From Limnobacter humi (lineage in GTDB: Bacteria; Pseudomonadota; Gammaproteobacteria; Burkholderiales; Burkholderiaceae_B), in the NCBI RefSeq assembly GCF_024518835.1, contig NZ_JANIGO010000002.1, positions 439,522-503,521 on the forward strand: DNA of 64,000 nt. Direction: 5' to 3'. The position numbers were made by a program, and so were the translations under genes. The notes under the pieces are model-generated. The model was given only the letters and a program-made list of their open reading frames with translations. It searched no databases and was not told the DNA's origin. Below, piece by piece: positions 6,927 to 17,168 of the stretch (positions are counted from its first letter, which is position 1; every line of letters starts with the position of its first letter).

Positions 6927-9335
6927 TCAGTGCTTTAGACTGGTTTTTGCAGCAGGGTCTTCCGATTTTGCTGCAATCACCTCCGGTGTCTCTGGAAGCG
7001 GCTCTGGCTGGGCTTCCAAGGCATTTTGCAACACCTGATCAATCCATTTCACCGGAATAATTTCCAGACTGTTCTTCACGTTGTCTGGAATCTCGGCAAG
7101 GTCTTTCACGTTTTCTTCCGGGATCAACACCGTTTTAATGCCACCACGGTGGGCTGCAAGCAACTTTTCTTTCAACCCGCCAATGGCCAGCACTTCTCCG
7201 CGCAAGGTAATTTCACCGGTCATGGCAACCGTCGATTTCACCGGAATGCTGGTCAGGGTGGACACCAATGCGGTGGTCATCGCAATACCTGCCGATGGTC
7301 CATCCTTCGGTGTGGCACCTTCCGGAACGTGCACGTGAATGTCTTGTTTTTCGAATGCATCATCTTTAATGCCCAGGCGCTTGGCGCGCGCGCGCACCAC
7401 GGAGCGGGCCGCTTCAACAGACTCTTTCATCACGTCGCCCAATGAGCCTGTGCGGATGATGTTGCCCTTGCCGGGCATGGCCACGGTTTCAATGGTCAGC
7501 AAATCGCCACCCACCTCAGTCCAGGCCAAACCAGTGACCTGCCCCACCTGGTTTTCCTTCTCCGCCATGCCGTAGCTAAAGCGACGAACACCCAAAAACT
7601 TGTCCAGATTTTTGGGTGTGACTTGGACTTTTTTCTCGTTTTTGCCCAGCACCATTTGACGCACCACTTTGCGGCAAATCTTGGACACTTCACGTTCCAG
7701 ACCGCGCACACCCGCTTCACGGGTGTAGTAGCGGATCATGTCGCGAATGGCCGCCTCCGACAGACTGAGTTCCTCGGCTTTCACACCGTTGTTTTTCATC
7801 TGTTTGGGCAACAAGTACTTCTGGGTGATGCTGACCTTTTCATCTTCGGTGTAACCCGACAGACGAATCACCTCCATGCGGTCTAGCAGTGCGTGCGGAA
7901 TATTGAGCGAGTTCGCGGTGGCCACAAACATCACGTCTGACAGGTCGTATTCCACCTCGACATAATGGTCCACAAAGGTGCTGTTCTGCTCGGGGTCCAA
8001 CACCTCCAGCAGGGCCGATGCTGGATCACCGCGGAAGTCCATGCCCATCTTGTCAATTTCGTCCAACAAGAACAATGGATTGCGAACCCCCACCTTGGTA
8101 ATACTGCTCAACACCTTGCCAGGCATGGATCCAATGTAAGTTTTGCGGTGACCGCGAATTTCTGCTTCATCCCGCACACCACCCAGGGCCATGCGTACAA
8201 ACTTGCGGTTCGTCGCTTTGGCAACCGATTGGCCGAGCGACGTTTTACCCACACCAGGAGGACCTACCAAACACAGAATCGGCGCTTTCAGTTTGTCCAC
8301 ACGCTGCTGCACGGCGAGGTATTCCACGATGCGCTCTTTGACTTTGTCCAGACCATAGTGGTCCTCGTCCAGCACACGCTCTGCATTACCAAGGTCGTTG
8401 TTGATCTTGGTTTTCTTCTTCCAAGGCAGGTTCACCAAGGTGTCGATGTAATTGCGAATCACCGTGGCTTCGGCCGACATGGGCGACATCAGTTTGAGTT
8501 TTTTCAACTCGGCCTCTGCTTTCTTCAGGGCTTCCTTGGGCATCTTGGCTTGCTTGATCCGCTTTTCAAGCTCCTCCATGTCAGCACCGTCTTCGCCCTC
8601 GCCCAACTCTTTCTGAATGGCTTTCACTTGCTCATTCAGATAATACTCGCGCTGGCTTTTTTCCATCTGGCGCTTCACCCGTCCGCGAATGCGCTTTTCC
8701 ACCTGAAGAATGTCAATTTCGGTTTCGAGCTGTGACAACAACGCTTCCAAGCGTTGGGCCACACTGAAGGTTTCCAGAATGGTTTGCTTCTGCTCCAGTT
8801 TCAGCGGCAAATGGCTCACAATGGTGTCGGCAAGGCGGCCCACATCATCAATACTGGCCAGTGATGTCAGGATTTCTGGCGGAATTTTTTTGTTCAGTTT
8901 GACATAGGAGTCAAACTGCGCCATCACTGCGCGCTTCATGGCCTCGGTTTCCGGGCTTTGCGACGGATCTGGCAACAGGGGCATGGCCTCTGCAGAAAAA
9001 TGGCTGCCCTCGTCACTGACTTGCAGCAAGCGGGCGCGCTGAACACCCTCGACCAATACCTTTACCGTACCGTCGGGCAACTTCAGCATTTGCAACACAT
9101 TGGCCACACAGCCAATGTTGTACATGTCTTTCTCGCTGGGTTCATCTTTGGTGGCGGACTTCTGGGCCACCAGCAGGATGCTCTTGCCTGTTTCCATGGC
9201 AATTTCCAGCGCCTTGATGGACTTTGGACGTCCAACAAACAGGGGAATGACCATGTGGGGGAAAACAACCACATCCCGCAGCGGCAGCAGCGAGAGTTCA
9301 ATCGGTTGTTCAGGAAGCACGTTGGTTGCTGACAT
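6927..9335 (-). CDS. lon: ATP-dependent protease La (Lon)
   Basis: This 802-residue cytoplasmic AAA+ serine protease degrades damaged and regulatory proteins. It has the N-terminal LON substrate domain (residues about 15-210), Walker A GPPGVGKTS near residue 356, Walker B FLLDEIDKMG, and the protease domain with the catalytic Ser in PKDGPSAGIAM near residue 678 and the Lys in GGLKEKLLAA. I use the ATG at 9335 (MSATNVLPEQ), which has AGGTG 6 bases upstream. The three-residue GTG extension lies over this site. A sigma-32-like promoter lies about 35 bases before the start. It follows clpX, as in E. coli. Confidence 0.98.
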   Translation of the reverse strand: MSATNVLPEQPIELSLLPLRDVVVFPHMVIPLFVGRPKSIKALEIAMETGKSILLVAQKSATKDEPSEKDMYNIGCVANVLQMLKLPDGTVKVLVEGVQRARLLQVSDEGSHFSAEAMPLLPDPSQSPETEAMKRAVMAQFDSYVKLNKKIPPEILTSLASIDDVGRLADTIVSHLPLKLEQKQTILETFSVAQRLEALLSQLETEIDILQVEKRIRGRVKRQMEKSQREYYLNEQVKAIQKELGEGEDGADMEELEKRIKQAKMPKEALKKAEAELKKLKLMSPMSAEATVIRNYIDTLVNLPWKKKTKINNDLGNAERVLDEDHYGLDKVKERIVEYLAVQQRVDKLKAPILCLVGPPGVGKTSLGQSVAKATNRKFVRMALGGVRDEAEIRGHRKTYIGSMPGKVLSSITKVGVRNPLFLLDEIDKMGMDFRGDPASALLEVLDPEQNSTFVDHYVEVEYDLSDVMFVATANSLNIPHALLDRMEVIRLSGYTEDEKVSITQKYLLPKQMKNNGVKAEELSLSEAAIRDMIRYYTREAGVRGLEREVSKICRKVVRQMVLGKNEKKVQVTPKNLDKFLGVRRFSYGMAEKENQVGQVTGLAWTEVGGDLLTIETVAMPGKGNIIRTGSLGDVMKESVEAARSVVRARAKRLGIKDDAFEKQDIHVHVPEGATPKDGPSAGIAMTTALVSTLTSIPVKSTVAMTGEITLRGEVLAIGGLKEKLLAAHRGGIKTVLIPEENVKDLAEIPDNVKNSLEIIPVKWIDQVLQNALEAQPEPLPETPEVIAAKSEDPAAKTSLKH

Positions 9336-9367
9336 GTTGATCACCTATTGAATGCATGCCCCATACA

Positions 9368-9393
9368 GTGGGGTCGAAACGCGCTTATTCAAG
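9368..9393 (-). promoter_or_regulatory. sigma-32 (heat-shock) type promoter of lon
   Basis: On the minus strand CTTGAA is followed after 14 bases by CCCCAC, close to the RpoH consensus CTTGAAA - 13-14 - CCCCAT. The predicted start is about 25 bases before the lon ATG. It lies beyond the clpX terminator, so lon has a separate heat-shock promoter. Confidence 0.65.
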
Positions 9394-9430
9394 CCTTTTT
9401 GAACATCGTGTTAAAACAATACCACCGAAA

Positions 9431-9465
9431 AGAAAAAGCCCAACTCACGAGTTGGGCTTTTTTTG
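9431..9465 (-). terminator. clpX terminator
   Basis: The arms AAGCCCAACTC and GAGTTGGGCTT around ACGA are flanked by A-runs and T-runs on both sides. On the minus strand it lies 36 bases past the clpX stop and closes the tig-clpP-clpX unit. Confidence 0.88.
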
Positions 9466-9500
9466 TCATTTTGCGCGGGCTTTTGCACACGCCCACATTA

Positions 9501-10775
9501 TCAGGACTTGTCCTTGCTACCGACCACCTTGGGTTGATCTTCATAAATCAACAATGGCTGCCCTTCACCTTTGATGGTGGGCTCATCGACCACCACCTTT
9601 TTGACGTGGCCTTCATTGGGCAAGTCGTACATGACGCCCAACAAGGCCTGTTCCAGAATGGTCCGCAAGCCACGGGCACCCGTTTTGCGCTGAATGGCCT
9701 TTTTGGCGATGGCACTGAGTGCAGAGGGACGAATTTCCAACTCGGCGCCGTCCATTTCCAGCAGCTTTTCGAACTGCTTGACCAACGCATTTTTGGGCTT
9801 GGTCAAAATTTCGATCAGGGCTGCTTCGTCCAGTTCATCCAGCGTGGCGATCACTGGCAAGCGGCCCACCAGCTCCGGGATGATCCCGAATTTAATGAGG
9901 TCTTCCGGCTCCACTTCCGCCAACACCGTGCCGACGTTTTCCTCGTTTTTGCTCTTGACCTCAGCACCAAAACCAATGCCTGAGCGCTCGGAGCGGTTGC
10001 GAATCACCTTGTCCAAACCTTCAAACGCACCGCCCACAATAAACAGCACATTGGTGGTGTCAATTTGAACAAAATCTTGGTTGGGGTGCTTGCGACCTCC
10101 CTGAGGAGGAACAGAGGCCACGGTGCCTTCAATCAGCTTCAACAGTGCTTGCTGAACACCCTCGCCCGACACGTCACGCGTGATGGACGGGTTGTCGGAC
10201 TTGCGGGAAATCTTGTCGATCTCGTCGATGTAGACAATGCCACGCTGGGCCTTGTCGACTTCGTAGTTGCAGTTCTGCAGCAGCTTTTGAATAATGTTCT
10301 CGACATCCTCACCCACATAACCGGCTTCGGTCAGCGTGGTGGCGTCGGCAATCACGAAAGGCACGTTCAGCAAGCGTGCCAGTGTTTGTGCCAACAGGGT
10401 CTTGCCAGAACCGGTTGGGCCAACCAGCAAAATGTTGGACTTGGACAACTCGATGTCGTCTTTCTTGCCACCCATGTGGCGCAGGCGCTTGTAGTGGTTG
10501 TACACAGCCACGGACAGCACGCGCTTGGCCTTGTCCTGTCCAATCACGTACTGGTCAAGAATGTTGCGGATTTCGCGCGGAGTGGGTAGTTTGTCGCCAC
10601 CACCGTTGGCTGTGGCCTCGGCAGCCTCGTCTCGAATGATGTCGTTGCACAGCTCGATGCATTCATCACAGATGAACACCGAGGGCCCGGCGATGAGTTT
10701 CTTCACCTCATGCTGGCTTTTGCCGCAGAAGGAGCAATACAACAGCTTTTCGCTGGAGCCTTTTTTTTCTGACAT
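9501..10775 (-). CDS. clpX: ATP-dependent Clp protease ATP-binding subunit ClpX
   Basis: This is the 424-residue AAA+ unfoldase that feeds substrates into ClpP. The N-terminal zinc-binding domain shows its four Cys (CSFCGKS ... CDECIELC, residues about 15-43). Walker [11 protein letters not shown] is near residue 118, Walker [11 protein letters not shown] follows, and the ClpP-docking IGF-type loop region and sensor motifs are in place. The start is the ATG at 10775 (MSEKKGSSE), with AAGGGA upstream. A TTG two codons earlier is not favoured. It lies 45 bases after clpP, and a UUCG hairpin sits in that spacer. Confidence 0.98.
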   Translation of the reverse strand: MSEKKGSSEKLLYCSFCGKSQHEVKKLIAGPSVFICDECIELCNDIIRDEAAEATANGGGDKLPTPREIRNILDQYVIGQDKAKRVLSVAVYNHYKRLRHMGGKKDDIELSKSNILLVGPTGSGKTLLAQTLARLLNVPFVIADATTLTEAGYVGEDVENIIQKLLQNCNYEVDKAQRGIVYIDEIDKISRKSDNPSITRDVSGEGVQQALLKLIEGTVASVPPQGGRKHPNQDFVQIDTTNVLFIVGGAFEGLDKVIRNRSERSGIGFGAEVKSKNEENVGTVLAEVEPEDLIKFGIIPELVGRLPVIATLDELDEAALIEILTKPKNALVKQFEKLLEMDGAELEIRPSALSAIAKKAIQRKTGARGLRTILEQALLGVMYDLPNEGHVKKVVVDEPTIKGEGQPLLIYEDQPKVVGSKDKS

Positions 10776-10788
10776 CGTCAATCCCTTG

Positions 10789-10802
10789 GGCCCCGAAGGG
10801 CC
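10789..10802 (-). other. UUCG-capped stem-loop in the clpP-clpX spacer
   Basis: On the minus strand GGCCC-TTCG-GGGCC forms a 5-bp GC stem closed by a C(UUCG)G tetraloop, an unusually stable RNA fold. There is no T-tract, so it is not an intrinsic terminator. It lies just upstream of the clpX ribosome-binding site and may shield mRNA ends or adjust the ClpP:ClpX ratio. Confidence 0.5.
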
Positions 10803-10820
10803 ACCTGCATACGTTCTGGA

Positions 10821-11492
10821 TTACTTGTTGCCTTCTGCGGGCGGTACACGGTGTTTCAACACATCGTCGATCAGACCATAGTTTTTGGCATCGTCGGCAC
10901 CCATGAAATTGTCACGATCCGTGTCGCGTGCGATTTGATCGATCGGCTTGCCGGTGTTGTCAGCCAAAATACCATTCAACTTCTCACGCAAGTACAGAAT
11001 TTCCTTGGCGTGAATTTCAATGTCGGACGCTTGCCCCTGAACGCCGCCCAGCGGCTGGTGAATCATGATGCGGCTATTGGGTAAGGAAAAGCGCTTGCCT
11101 TTGGTACCGGATGACAACAGGAAAGCCCCCATGGATGCGGCCAGACCTGTGCATAGGGTGGACACATCGGGCTTGATGAATTGCATGGTGTCATAAATGG
11201 CCATGCCAGCGGACACGGAGCCGCCCGGGCTGTTGATGTACAGCGCGATGTCTTTGTCAGGGTTCTCGGACTCAAGGAACAGCATTTGGGCCACAATCAC
11301 GTTGGCCATTTGGTCGTTGATCGGGCCAACCAGAAAGATGACCCGTTCTTTCAACAAACGTGAGTAGATGTCATAGGCCCGCTCGCCCCGACCACTTTGT
11401 TCAATCACCATGGGAACATACATATTCCCTTGGGGTTCCATACTGCTGAAGTTATTGAAATTTCCGGTCATAGAGCGAGGGTCCCACTTCAT
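10821..11492 (-). CDS. clpP: ATP-dependent Clp protease proteolytic subunit ClpP
   Basis: This 223-residue serine peptidase assembles into the tetradecameric Clp core. The catalytic Ser is in [11 protein letters not shown] (near residue 120), the His in [10 protein letters not shown] (near 145) and the Asp in the RDTDRD stretch. The length fits ClpP with a short N-terminal propeptide. The ATG at 11492 lies 2 bases after the tig stop, with GGGA about 11 bases upstream, which suggests translational coupling. An internal ATG at 11471 (MTGNFNNFS) is a possible alternative start. The order tig-clpP-clpX is the standard proteobacterial operon. Confidence 0.97.
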   Translation of the reverse strand: MKWDPRSMTGNFNNFSSMEPQGNMYVPMVIEQSGRGERAYDIYSRLLKERVIFLVGPINDQMANVIVAQMLFLESENPDKDIALYINSPGGSVSAGMAIYDTMQFIKPDVSTLCTGLAASMGAFLLSSGTKGKRFSLPNSRIMIHQPLGGVQGQASDIEIHAKEILYLREKLNGILADNTGKPIDQIARDTDRDNFMGADDAKNYGLIDDVLKHRVPPAEGNK

Positions 11493-11494
11493 CG

Positions 11495-12799
11495 TTATTT
11501 ATTTCCCATCAGTTCGTCAAAAGACAGCTTCTTTTCAACCACTTTGGTTTTTGCCAATGTGTATTCAACCACATTGTCTTCCAGAATAACGGCTTCAACA
11601 TCCGCCAAACGGGCGCGGTCCTGGAAATACCACTGCATCACTTCAGCAGGGTTTTCATAACTTTGCGCCTGTTCTTCAATGTAAGCACGAACCTGCTCTG
11701 GTTTGGCCTGCAGGCTGTTGTTCTTGACCAAGTCTGACACGATCAGACCCAGACGAACGCGGCGCTCGGCTTGTGCAGCAAAAATATCTTCGGGCAGTTG
11801 AATGTTTTCAACATCTTTCATGCCGCGTGCGCGCAGGTCTTCGCGGGCGCGCTGGGCCAGCTCAGCAGTTTCCGACTGAATGAGTGCTTTGGGCACATCA
11901 AACTCGGCCACCTTCAGCAGCGCATTCATCACGGCTTCCTTGGTTTGCGCCTTGGTGCGGTTGTTCACTTCGCGCGACAGGTTCACACGCACGTCTTCAC
12001 GCAGTTTGTCGATGCTACCGTCGGCAATGCCCATGGCCTTGGCGAACTCTTCATTGAGCTCGGGCAATTGCGCGCCTTCAACCGATTTGATGGTGATGTC
12101 GAATTCAGCGGTTTTGCCCGCCACGTCCTTACCGTGGTAATCCTCAGGGAAACTCAAGGGGAAGGTTTTGGTTTCGCCGGTTTTCATGCCTTTGGCTGCG
12201 GCTTCGAATTCGGGCAGCATCTGGCCTTTGCCCACAACGAAGGAGAAATCATCCGCTGTACCGCCCGCGAAGGCCACACCGTCGATTTTACCCACGAAAT
12301 CGAGGGTTACCTTGTCTTCATCTTGGGCCGCGCGGTCAACAGCAGCGAAGGTAGCGCGCTGTTTGCGCAGAATGTCCAGGGTCTTGTCCACTTCGGCATC
12401 GGACACTTCAACGGTGGTTTTTTCGACTTCCAGTGCGGCGAAGTCACCGAACTTCACTTCAGGAAACACTTCAAAAATGGCGTTGAATTCCAGCGCTTCT
12501 TCAGCAGCGCCTTCAGCGGCCTCAATGCGGGGGGTACCAGCCACGCGCAGGTCCTGCTTTTGCACTTCTTCGTTGAATGTACGGCCAATTTCGTCGTTCA
12601 GCACTTCAGAGTGCACCTGGGGACCGTAAGTCTGGATGACCATCTTCATGGGCACCTTTCCGGGGCGAAAGCCTGGCATGCGAGCTGTGCGCGCCACTTT
12701 CTGAAGGCGCTTTTCAACTTCAGCATTGATCTTTTCAACTGAAAGCTTCAGAGAAATGGTTTTCTCGAGTGGGCTTGCAGTGGTGGTGGTTTCAGTCAT
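11495..12799 (-). CDS. tig: trigger factor (ribosome-associated chaperone/PPIase)
   Basis: This 434-residue chaperone binds the ribosome tunnel exit. The ribosome-docking signature [10 protein letters not shown] is at about residues 43-52. The FKBP-type PPIase domain is at about residues 155-245 ([13 protein letters not shown] ... [15 protein letters not shown]). The substrate-binding C-terminal domain follows. The length is the family norm. The start ATG at 12799 gives [10 protein letters not shown], a slightly longer N terminus than E. coli. The gene lies downstream of tRNA-Leu on the same strand, a frequent arrangement, and heads the operon with clpP and clpX. Confidence 0.97.
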   Translation of the reverse strand: MTETTTTASPLEKTISLKLSVEKINAEVEKRLQKVARTARMPGFRPGKVPMKMVIQTYGPQVHSEVLNDEIGRTFNEEVQKQDLRVAGTPRIEAAEGAAEEALEFNAIFEVFPEVKFGDFAALEVEKTTVEVSDAEVDKTLDILRKQRATFAAVDRAAQDEDKVTLDFVGKIDGVAFAGGTADDFSFVVGKGQMLPEFEAAAKGMKTGETKTFPLSFPEDYHGKDVAGKTAEFDITIKSVEGAQLPELNEEFAKAMGIADGSIDKLREDVRVNLSREVNNRTKAQTKEAVMNALLKVAEFDVPKALIQSETAELAQRAREDLRARGMKDVENIQLPEDIFAAQAERRVRLGLIVSDLVKNNSLQAKPEQVRAYIEEQAQSYENPAEVMQWYFQDRARLADVEAVILEDNVVEYTLAKTKVVEKKLSFDELMGNK

Positions 12800-12979
12800 T
12801 TGGAACTCTTGAGCTTGAATAACCCGGACAAACCAGGTGGGTTGATCGACGAATGGACACGCAACAGCCGTGGAGCGAGGCCTCTACAATTGCCGTTATC
12901 TTACACAACTTGAGGGGGGGTTTGGCCCGAACGGGCACCGATTTGACCGGGATTTCGGCCCACGAAGGGCCATTCAAAA

Positions 12980-13064
12980 TGGTGCGGATGAAAGGACTCG
13001 AACCTTCACGTGTTGCCACGCCAGAACCTAAATCTGGTGCGTCTACCAATTTCGCCACATCCGC
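12980..13064 (-). tRNA. tRNA-Leu (TAG)
   Basis: This is an 85-base class II tRNA. The acceptor stem GCGGATG pairs with CATCCGC, the anticodon loop TTTAGGT carries TAG, there is a long variable arm, the T-loop reads GGTTCGAGTCC, and CCA is encoded. It lies upstream of tig on the same strand. Confidence 0.96.
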
Positions 13065-13076
13065 AGCACGGGCCGA

Positions 13077-13082
13077 AGTATA
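13077..13082 (-). promoter_or_regulatory. -10 element for tRNA-Leu
   Basis: On the minus strand these bases read TATACT, 12 bases before the tRNA-Leu 5' end, followed by a GC-rich stretch. No good -35 is visible at 16-18 bp, so the call rests on the -10 and its spacing. Confidence 0.45.
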
Positions 13083-13199
13083 GCCCTTTTTGCGCTCAAT
13101 GCCCATGGTCAACCATCAATCCATGGGGCAGTTCACCCAAATGCCCTACAATTCAGCCGTTGTCGTTCCGAGCCTTATTGCGGGCTGCTCGCCATTGCC

Positions 13200-14057
13200 A
13201 TGTCAACCCTCCTCGAAACCCCGCTGGCCTACTGCCGGGAAAAAGTCTGCCCCGATCTGTCCAGCCTGCATTACGCGACCGTGTTTCAGCCTGTGGCGCT
13301 GAAAGCCTACTGGTTGGGGCTGTTTGCACTCAACCGCGAGCTGCGCCAGGCCTGCCTGAAACAACTGGAAGCCGGCCTGACCCAGGTGAAGCTGGGCTGG
13401 TGGCGCAATGCGCTGGCCAATGCGGGGCAGGAAACCAACCTGCACCCGGTGATCCAGGCGCTGTCCCGGGAGGTGGTTGCGGGTGTGGATGCCGATAACT
13501 GGCCAGTGCTGATTGAACAGGTGGCCGCAGCGTGCGAACCCCGCCGGTTTGAGAACCAGGAGACCTGGGACCAGACGACCCGGACACAGATTGCGCCATG
13601 GCTGCCGCTTATTGCCCAGAAATTTGGGCAAACAACCCCCCTCCATAGACCTGCGGGTTACGAGGCCCTGATGGACTTCTGGATGGCCTCCACTCAACTG
13701 TGCCAAGTGCTGCGGTTGGCCAAGTACCTGGATGAACAGTTTCAACCCATGCCGATAGCGCTGTTGAGCCAGCATGGGGTTACTGCCGAGCAAATTCGAC
13801 AGCGCCGGCACGATGCGGCCATCCATGCGCTGTTTCTGCACATCGGCAAAGCTCGAATTCAGGTGGCTGAAGCAGCCTGGCAACGCATGCCCACCGAACT
13901 TCGCCTGTTCTGCCGCCCACTGCGGGCGTTGTACCGCATGAAGGTGCGGGAATTCCGCCTGCATGGCCCCCAACCGGCGCTATTGGTTGAGCAAAAAGCC
14001 CTGACTCCCCTGCGGAAGTTTTCCATCAGCTGGACGACCCAGGTTCTCAGGGCCTGA
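13200..14057 (+). CDS. squalene/phytoene synthase-like protein, degenerate family member
   Basis: This 285-residue soluble protein resembles the squalene/phytoene synthase superfamily, particularly the NDUFAF6-like branch. The early FALNREL and KLGWWRNAL blocks match the helix that carries the Arg and Trp positions typical of that branch. I do not see convincing Asp-rich DxxxD prenyl-diphosphate motifs, so a catalytic role in making squalene or phytoene is doubtful. No carotenoid or hopanoid genes lie nearby. The ATG at 13200 is the first sensible start. The gene is divergent from tRNA-Leu and convergent with the RND pump gene, with 8 bases between the stops. Confidence 0.55.
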   Translation: MSTLLETPLAYCREKVCPDLSSLHYATVFQPVALKAYWLGLFALNRELRQACLKQLEAGLTQVKLGWWRNALANAGQETNLHPVIQALSREVVAGVDADNWPVLIEQVAAACEPRRFENQETWDQTTRTQIAPWLPLIAQKFGQTTPLHRPAGYEALMDFWMASTQLCQVLRLAKYLDEQFQPMPIALLSQHGVTAEQIRQRRHDAAIHALFLHIGKARIQVAEAAWQRMPTELRLFCRPLRALYRMKVREFRLHGPQPALLVEQKALTPLRKFSISWTTQVLRA

Positions 14058-14065
14058 ACGTTACA

Positions 14066-17000
14066 TTACAAGGCATTGCTGGTCTGCATCGGTTTTTTGA
14101 TTCGGTAGGCTGCCGCGTACAAGGCCGGCAGGAAAAATAGCGTCAAAAGGGTGGCGACGATCAAACCGCCCATGATCGCAACCGCCATCGGCCCCCAGAA
14201 CTGGGAGCGCATCAGCGGAATCATTGCCAGCACAGCCGCAGCAGCGGTCAGCAGAATCGGTCTGGAACGGCGGATGGTGGACCCGATAATGGCCTCGAAT
14301 GGATCAACACCAGCCGCCCTGTCCTGCTCGATCTGATCAACGAGAATGACCGAATTCCGGATGATCATGCCAAACAAGGCGATGACCCCCAATTGCGCCA
14401 CAAAGCCAAACGGCCGACCAGTGGCGATCAGCGCAATGGCAGCACCAATGATCCCCAGTGGGCCTGTGAAATACACGAGCAAAGTTCGGCCAAAGCTTTT
14501 GAGCTGAAGCATGAGCAAGGTGAGCACCAGGAACAGCATCAGCGGCACATTGGCCATGATGGATTGCTGTGCCTTGCCGGAGTCGGCAGCCAAACCGTCC
14601 AGACTGATGCGAACACCCAGTGGCAACTGGGCCCGCATCGGCTCCAGCGCCTTGTTCATGGCCAAGGCCACGGTGGTGCCTTGAATACCGGGCACCACAT
14701 CAGCCTGCACCGTGATGGCGAAATCACCGTTTTGGCGCCAGATCACCCCCGGCTCAAAACCCATGGTCACTTTCCCCACCTGGGACAAAGGGACATAGGC
14801 ACCCGAGGCCGTGGGCACATTGGCATTCATGAGTTCACTCAGTGTGTCTCGTTCGCTGGGCGGATTGCGAAACACAATGTCGATCAGGCGGTTGCCTTCC
14901 CGGTACTGCCCAATGGGGGCACCAGCCAAAATAACCTGGGACGCTTGAGCGATGCTTTCACTGCTGACGCCCAAGGCACGGGCTCGGGCTTGGTCCACCT
15001 CCACCTTCATGGCTTTCACATTTTCGTTCCAGTTGTCGTGCGTGCCCCGTGTGTACTGGCTAGAAGCCACAGCGGCCTTCACCTGGTCAGCAACGGCGCG
15101 CACCACATACGGGTCAGGCCCCTGAACCACAAACTGAACTGGATAGGTAACGGGTGGGCCGTTGGGCAGCAAGGTTACCCGCGGTCGAACATCCGGGAAA
15201 TTCTGCTCCAGATGATCTTTCATTTTTTTGCGCAACACTTCTCGGGATTGAAAATCCTTTGGCATCACAATAAATTCTGTCAAGTTGCTTTGCACAAACT
15301 TCTGGTCGAGCGAGAGGTAAAACCGTGGGGCTCCATCACCCACGAAAGCAGCATAGCGATCCACCTCGGGCTGCTGCGCCAACCAGGTTTCCAGCTTTTT
15401 GGCCTGGGCCTCGGTTTGCGCAAATGAGGTGCCCTCGGGTAGCCACAGATCCACCATGATCTCCAGGCGATTGGAATCGGGGAAGAACTGCTGCTCGATG
15501 AATTTGAATGAAAACCCACCCAGCAAGAATGCTGCGATGGTCACGCCAATCGTGATCCAGCGATGGCGAACGCAGGCCTCAATCCATCGACGGAAACGGG
15601 CGTAGAACGGGGTGTCGAATACTTCATGATGCCCCTCGCCATCCCGTGGCTTTTTCAACAGCCAATAACCGATATAGGGCACAAAGACCACCGCCACAAT
15701 CCACGACAGCAACAAAGCAATGGCTGTGACCGCAAAAATGGAATAGGTGTATTCACCGGCGGCCGACTTGGCCAAGGCAATCGGCAAAAAACCAGCGGCG
15801 GTGATCAACGTTCCGGTGAGCATGGGCACCGCTGTGGATTCGTAGGCGAAAGTCGCCGCGTCGAAACGGGAATAACCTTCTTCCAGTTTGCGCACCATCA
15901 TCTCGACGGCGATGATGGCATCGTCCACCAACAGGCCCAAGGCGATGATGAGGGCACCCAACGAAATTTTGTGCAGGTTGATGCCGAAGTAAGACATGGC
16001 CAGGAAAGTCATCGCCAAAACCAGCGGGATGGTCAAGGCCACCACCAAACCGGGCCGCATGTCCACACGCAGCGGTTTGGTGTGCAGGCCCAGGCTGACA
16101 AAGCTGACACCCAACACAATCACAATCGCCTCAATCAACACCTTCACGAACTCATTGACCGAGGTGCGCACCGACTCCGGTTGATCAGCCACCCGCATCA
16201 TTTCAACGCCCACGGGCAATTGCGACAGAATGCGGGCTTCCTCTTTTTCCAGGTTTTTGCCCAGCCGAATAATATCCCCACCATTGACCATGGAAATACC
16301 CAGCCCGATTACTTCCTGGCCATTGACCCGCATTTTGGACAGAGGTGGGTCTTCGTAACCCCGGTGAATGTCGGCAAAATCTTTGAGCAACACGGTCTGG
16401 TTACCGGCGCGTATGGGTGTGTTGGCAATGTCGTCGATTGACTCGAACTGGCCTTGTACGCGAGAAAATATTTTCTGCTCTTCCAGACTCAAGACACCTT
16501 GAGATGTGACGGCATTTTGAGCATTGATCTGGTTCAACACACTCTGGGCCGAAATACCCAATTTGGCGAGTTTGTAGTGCGAAACGTCAATGTAAACCTT
16601 TTCGGCCTGTACCCCGAACAACTGCACTTTGGCGACATCCGGAACCCGCAACAGGTCCTGCCGCACCTGGGTCACGAAGTCTTTCAACTCGTTGTATTTG
16701 AAGCCGTCGGCTGAAAACGCCAGCATGACCCCAAACGTATCGCCAAATTCGTCGTTGAAGAATGGACCAATGACACCGTGGGGTAGCCGGCTGGCCATGT
16801 CATTGACCCGCTTGCGGGTGGTGTACCAAATATTGGCCACGTCCTTGGGCGGTGCGCTGTCTTTCAACAGCAGAAAGATCACAGACTCGCCCGGTTTGGA
16901 ATAAGAACGGATTTTGTCCGCATAGGGCACTTCCTGCATGACCTTTTCAATGGGATCGGCCACTTGCTGGGCCATTTGCATGGATGTGGCACCAGGCCAG

Positions 17001-17158
17001 TACGCACGCACCACCATGCCCCTGAAAACAAAGGGGGGGTCCTCTTCCTGCCCCAGTGAGAAAAACGCAGCGCTGCCTGCAAAAATAAAAACAGCCAACA
17101 AAAACCGGATGAGGGGCTGATTTTCCAGCGCCCAACGGGAAATATTCAGTTTTTTCAT
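14066..17158 (-). CDS. RND efflux transporter, inner-membrane proton antiporter subunit
   Basis: This 1,030-residue AcrB/HAE1-type pump, closest by eye to TriC/VexF-like members, has the usual plan: an N-terminal membrane helix, a large periplasmic loop, a six-helix bundle, a second periplasmic loop and a second bundle. Helix 4 shows the proton-relay pair in GLLVDDAIIAVE, and the conserved block of the second bundle reads FGMIIRNSVILVDQIEQD. I use the ATG at 17158 (MKKLNISRWALENQ), where the family starts, rather than 17215 inside the upstream gene. It lies 10 bases after the adaptor gene. No outer-membrane channel or TetR-like regulator is adjacent, so it probably uses a shared TolC-type channel. 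Confidence 0.9.
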   Translation of the reverse strand: MKKLNISRWALENQPLIRFLLAVFIFAGSAAFFSLGQEEDPPFVFRGMVVRAYWPGATSMQMAQQVADPIEKVMQEVPYADKIRSYSKPGESVIFLLLKDSAPPKDVANIWYTTRKRVNDMASRLPHGVIGPFFNDEFGDTFGVMLAFSADGFKYNELKDFVTQVRQDLLRVPDVAKVQLFGVQAEKVYIDVSHYKLAKLGISAQSVLNQINAQNAVTSQGVLSLEEQKIFSRVQGQFESIDDIANTPIRAGNQTVLLKDFADIHRGYEDPPLSKMRVNGQEVIGLGISMVNGGDIIRLGKNLEKEEARILSQLPVGVEMMRVADQPESVRTSVNEFVKVLIEAIVIVLGVSFVSLGLHTKPLRVDMRPGLVVALTIPLVLAMTFLAMSYFGINLHKISLGALIIALGLLVDDAIIAVEMMVRKLEEGYSRFDAATFAYESTAVPMLTGTLITAAGFLPIALAKSAAGEYTYSIFAVTAIALLLSWIVAVVFVPYIGYWLLKKPRDGEGHHEVFDTPFYARFRRWIEACVRHRWITIGVTIAAFLLGGFSFKFIEQQFFPDSNRLEIMVDLWLPEGTSFAQTEAQAKKLETWLAQQPEVDRYAAFVGDGAPRFYLSLDQKFVQSNLTEFIVMPKDFQSREVLRKKMKDHLEQNFPDVRPRVTLLPNGPPVTYPVQFVVQGPDPYVVRAVADQVKAAVASSQYTRGTHDNWNENVKAMKVEVDQARARALGVSSESIAQASQVILAGAPIGQYREGNRLIDIVFRNPPSERDTLSELMNANVPTASGAYVPLSQVGKVTMGFEPGVIWRQNGDFAITVQADVVPGIQGTTVALAMNKALEPMRAQLPLGVRISLDGLAADSGKAQQSIMANVPLMLFLVLTLLMLQLKSFGRTLLVYFTGPLGIIGAAIALIATGRPFGFVAQLGVIALFGMIIRNSVILVDQIEQDRAAGVDPFEAIIGSTIRRSRPILLTAAAAVLAMIPLMRSQFWGPMAVAIMGGLIVATLLTLFFLPALYAAAYRIKKPMQTSNAL

Positions 17159-17168
17159 CAGGCAGACC

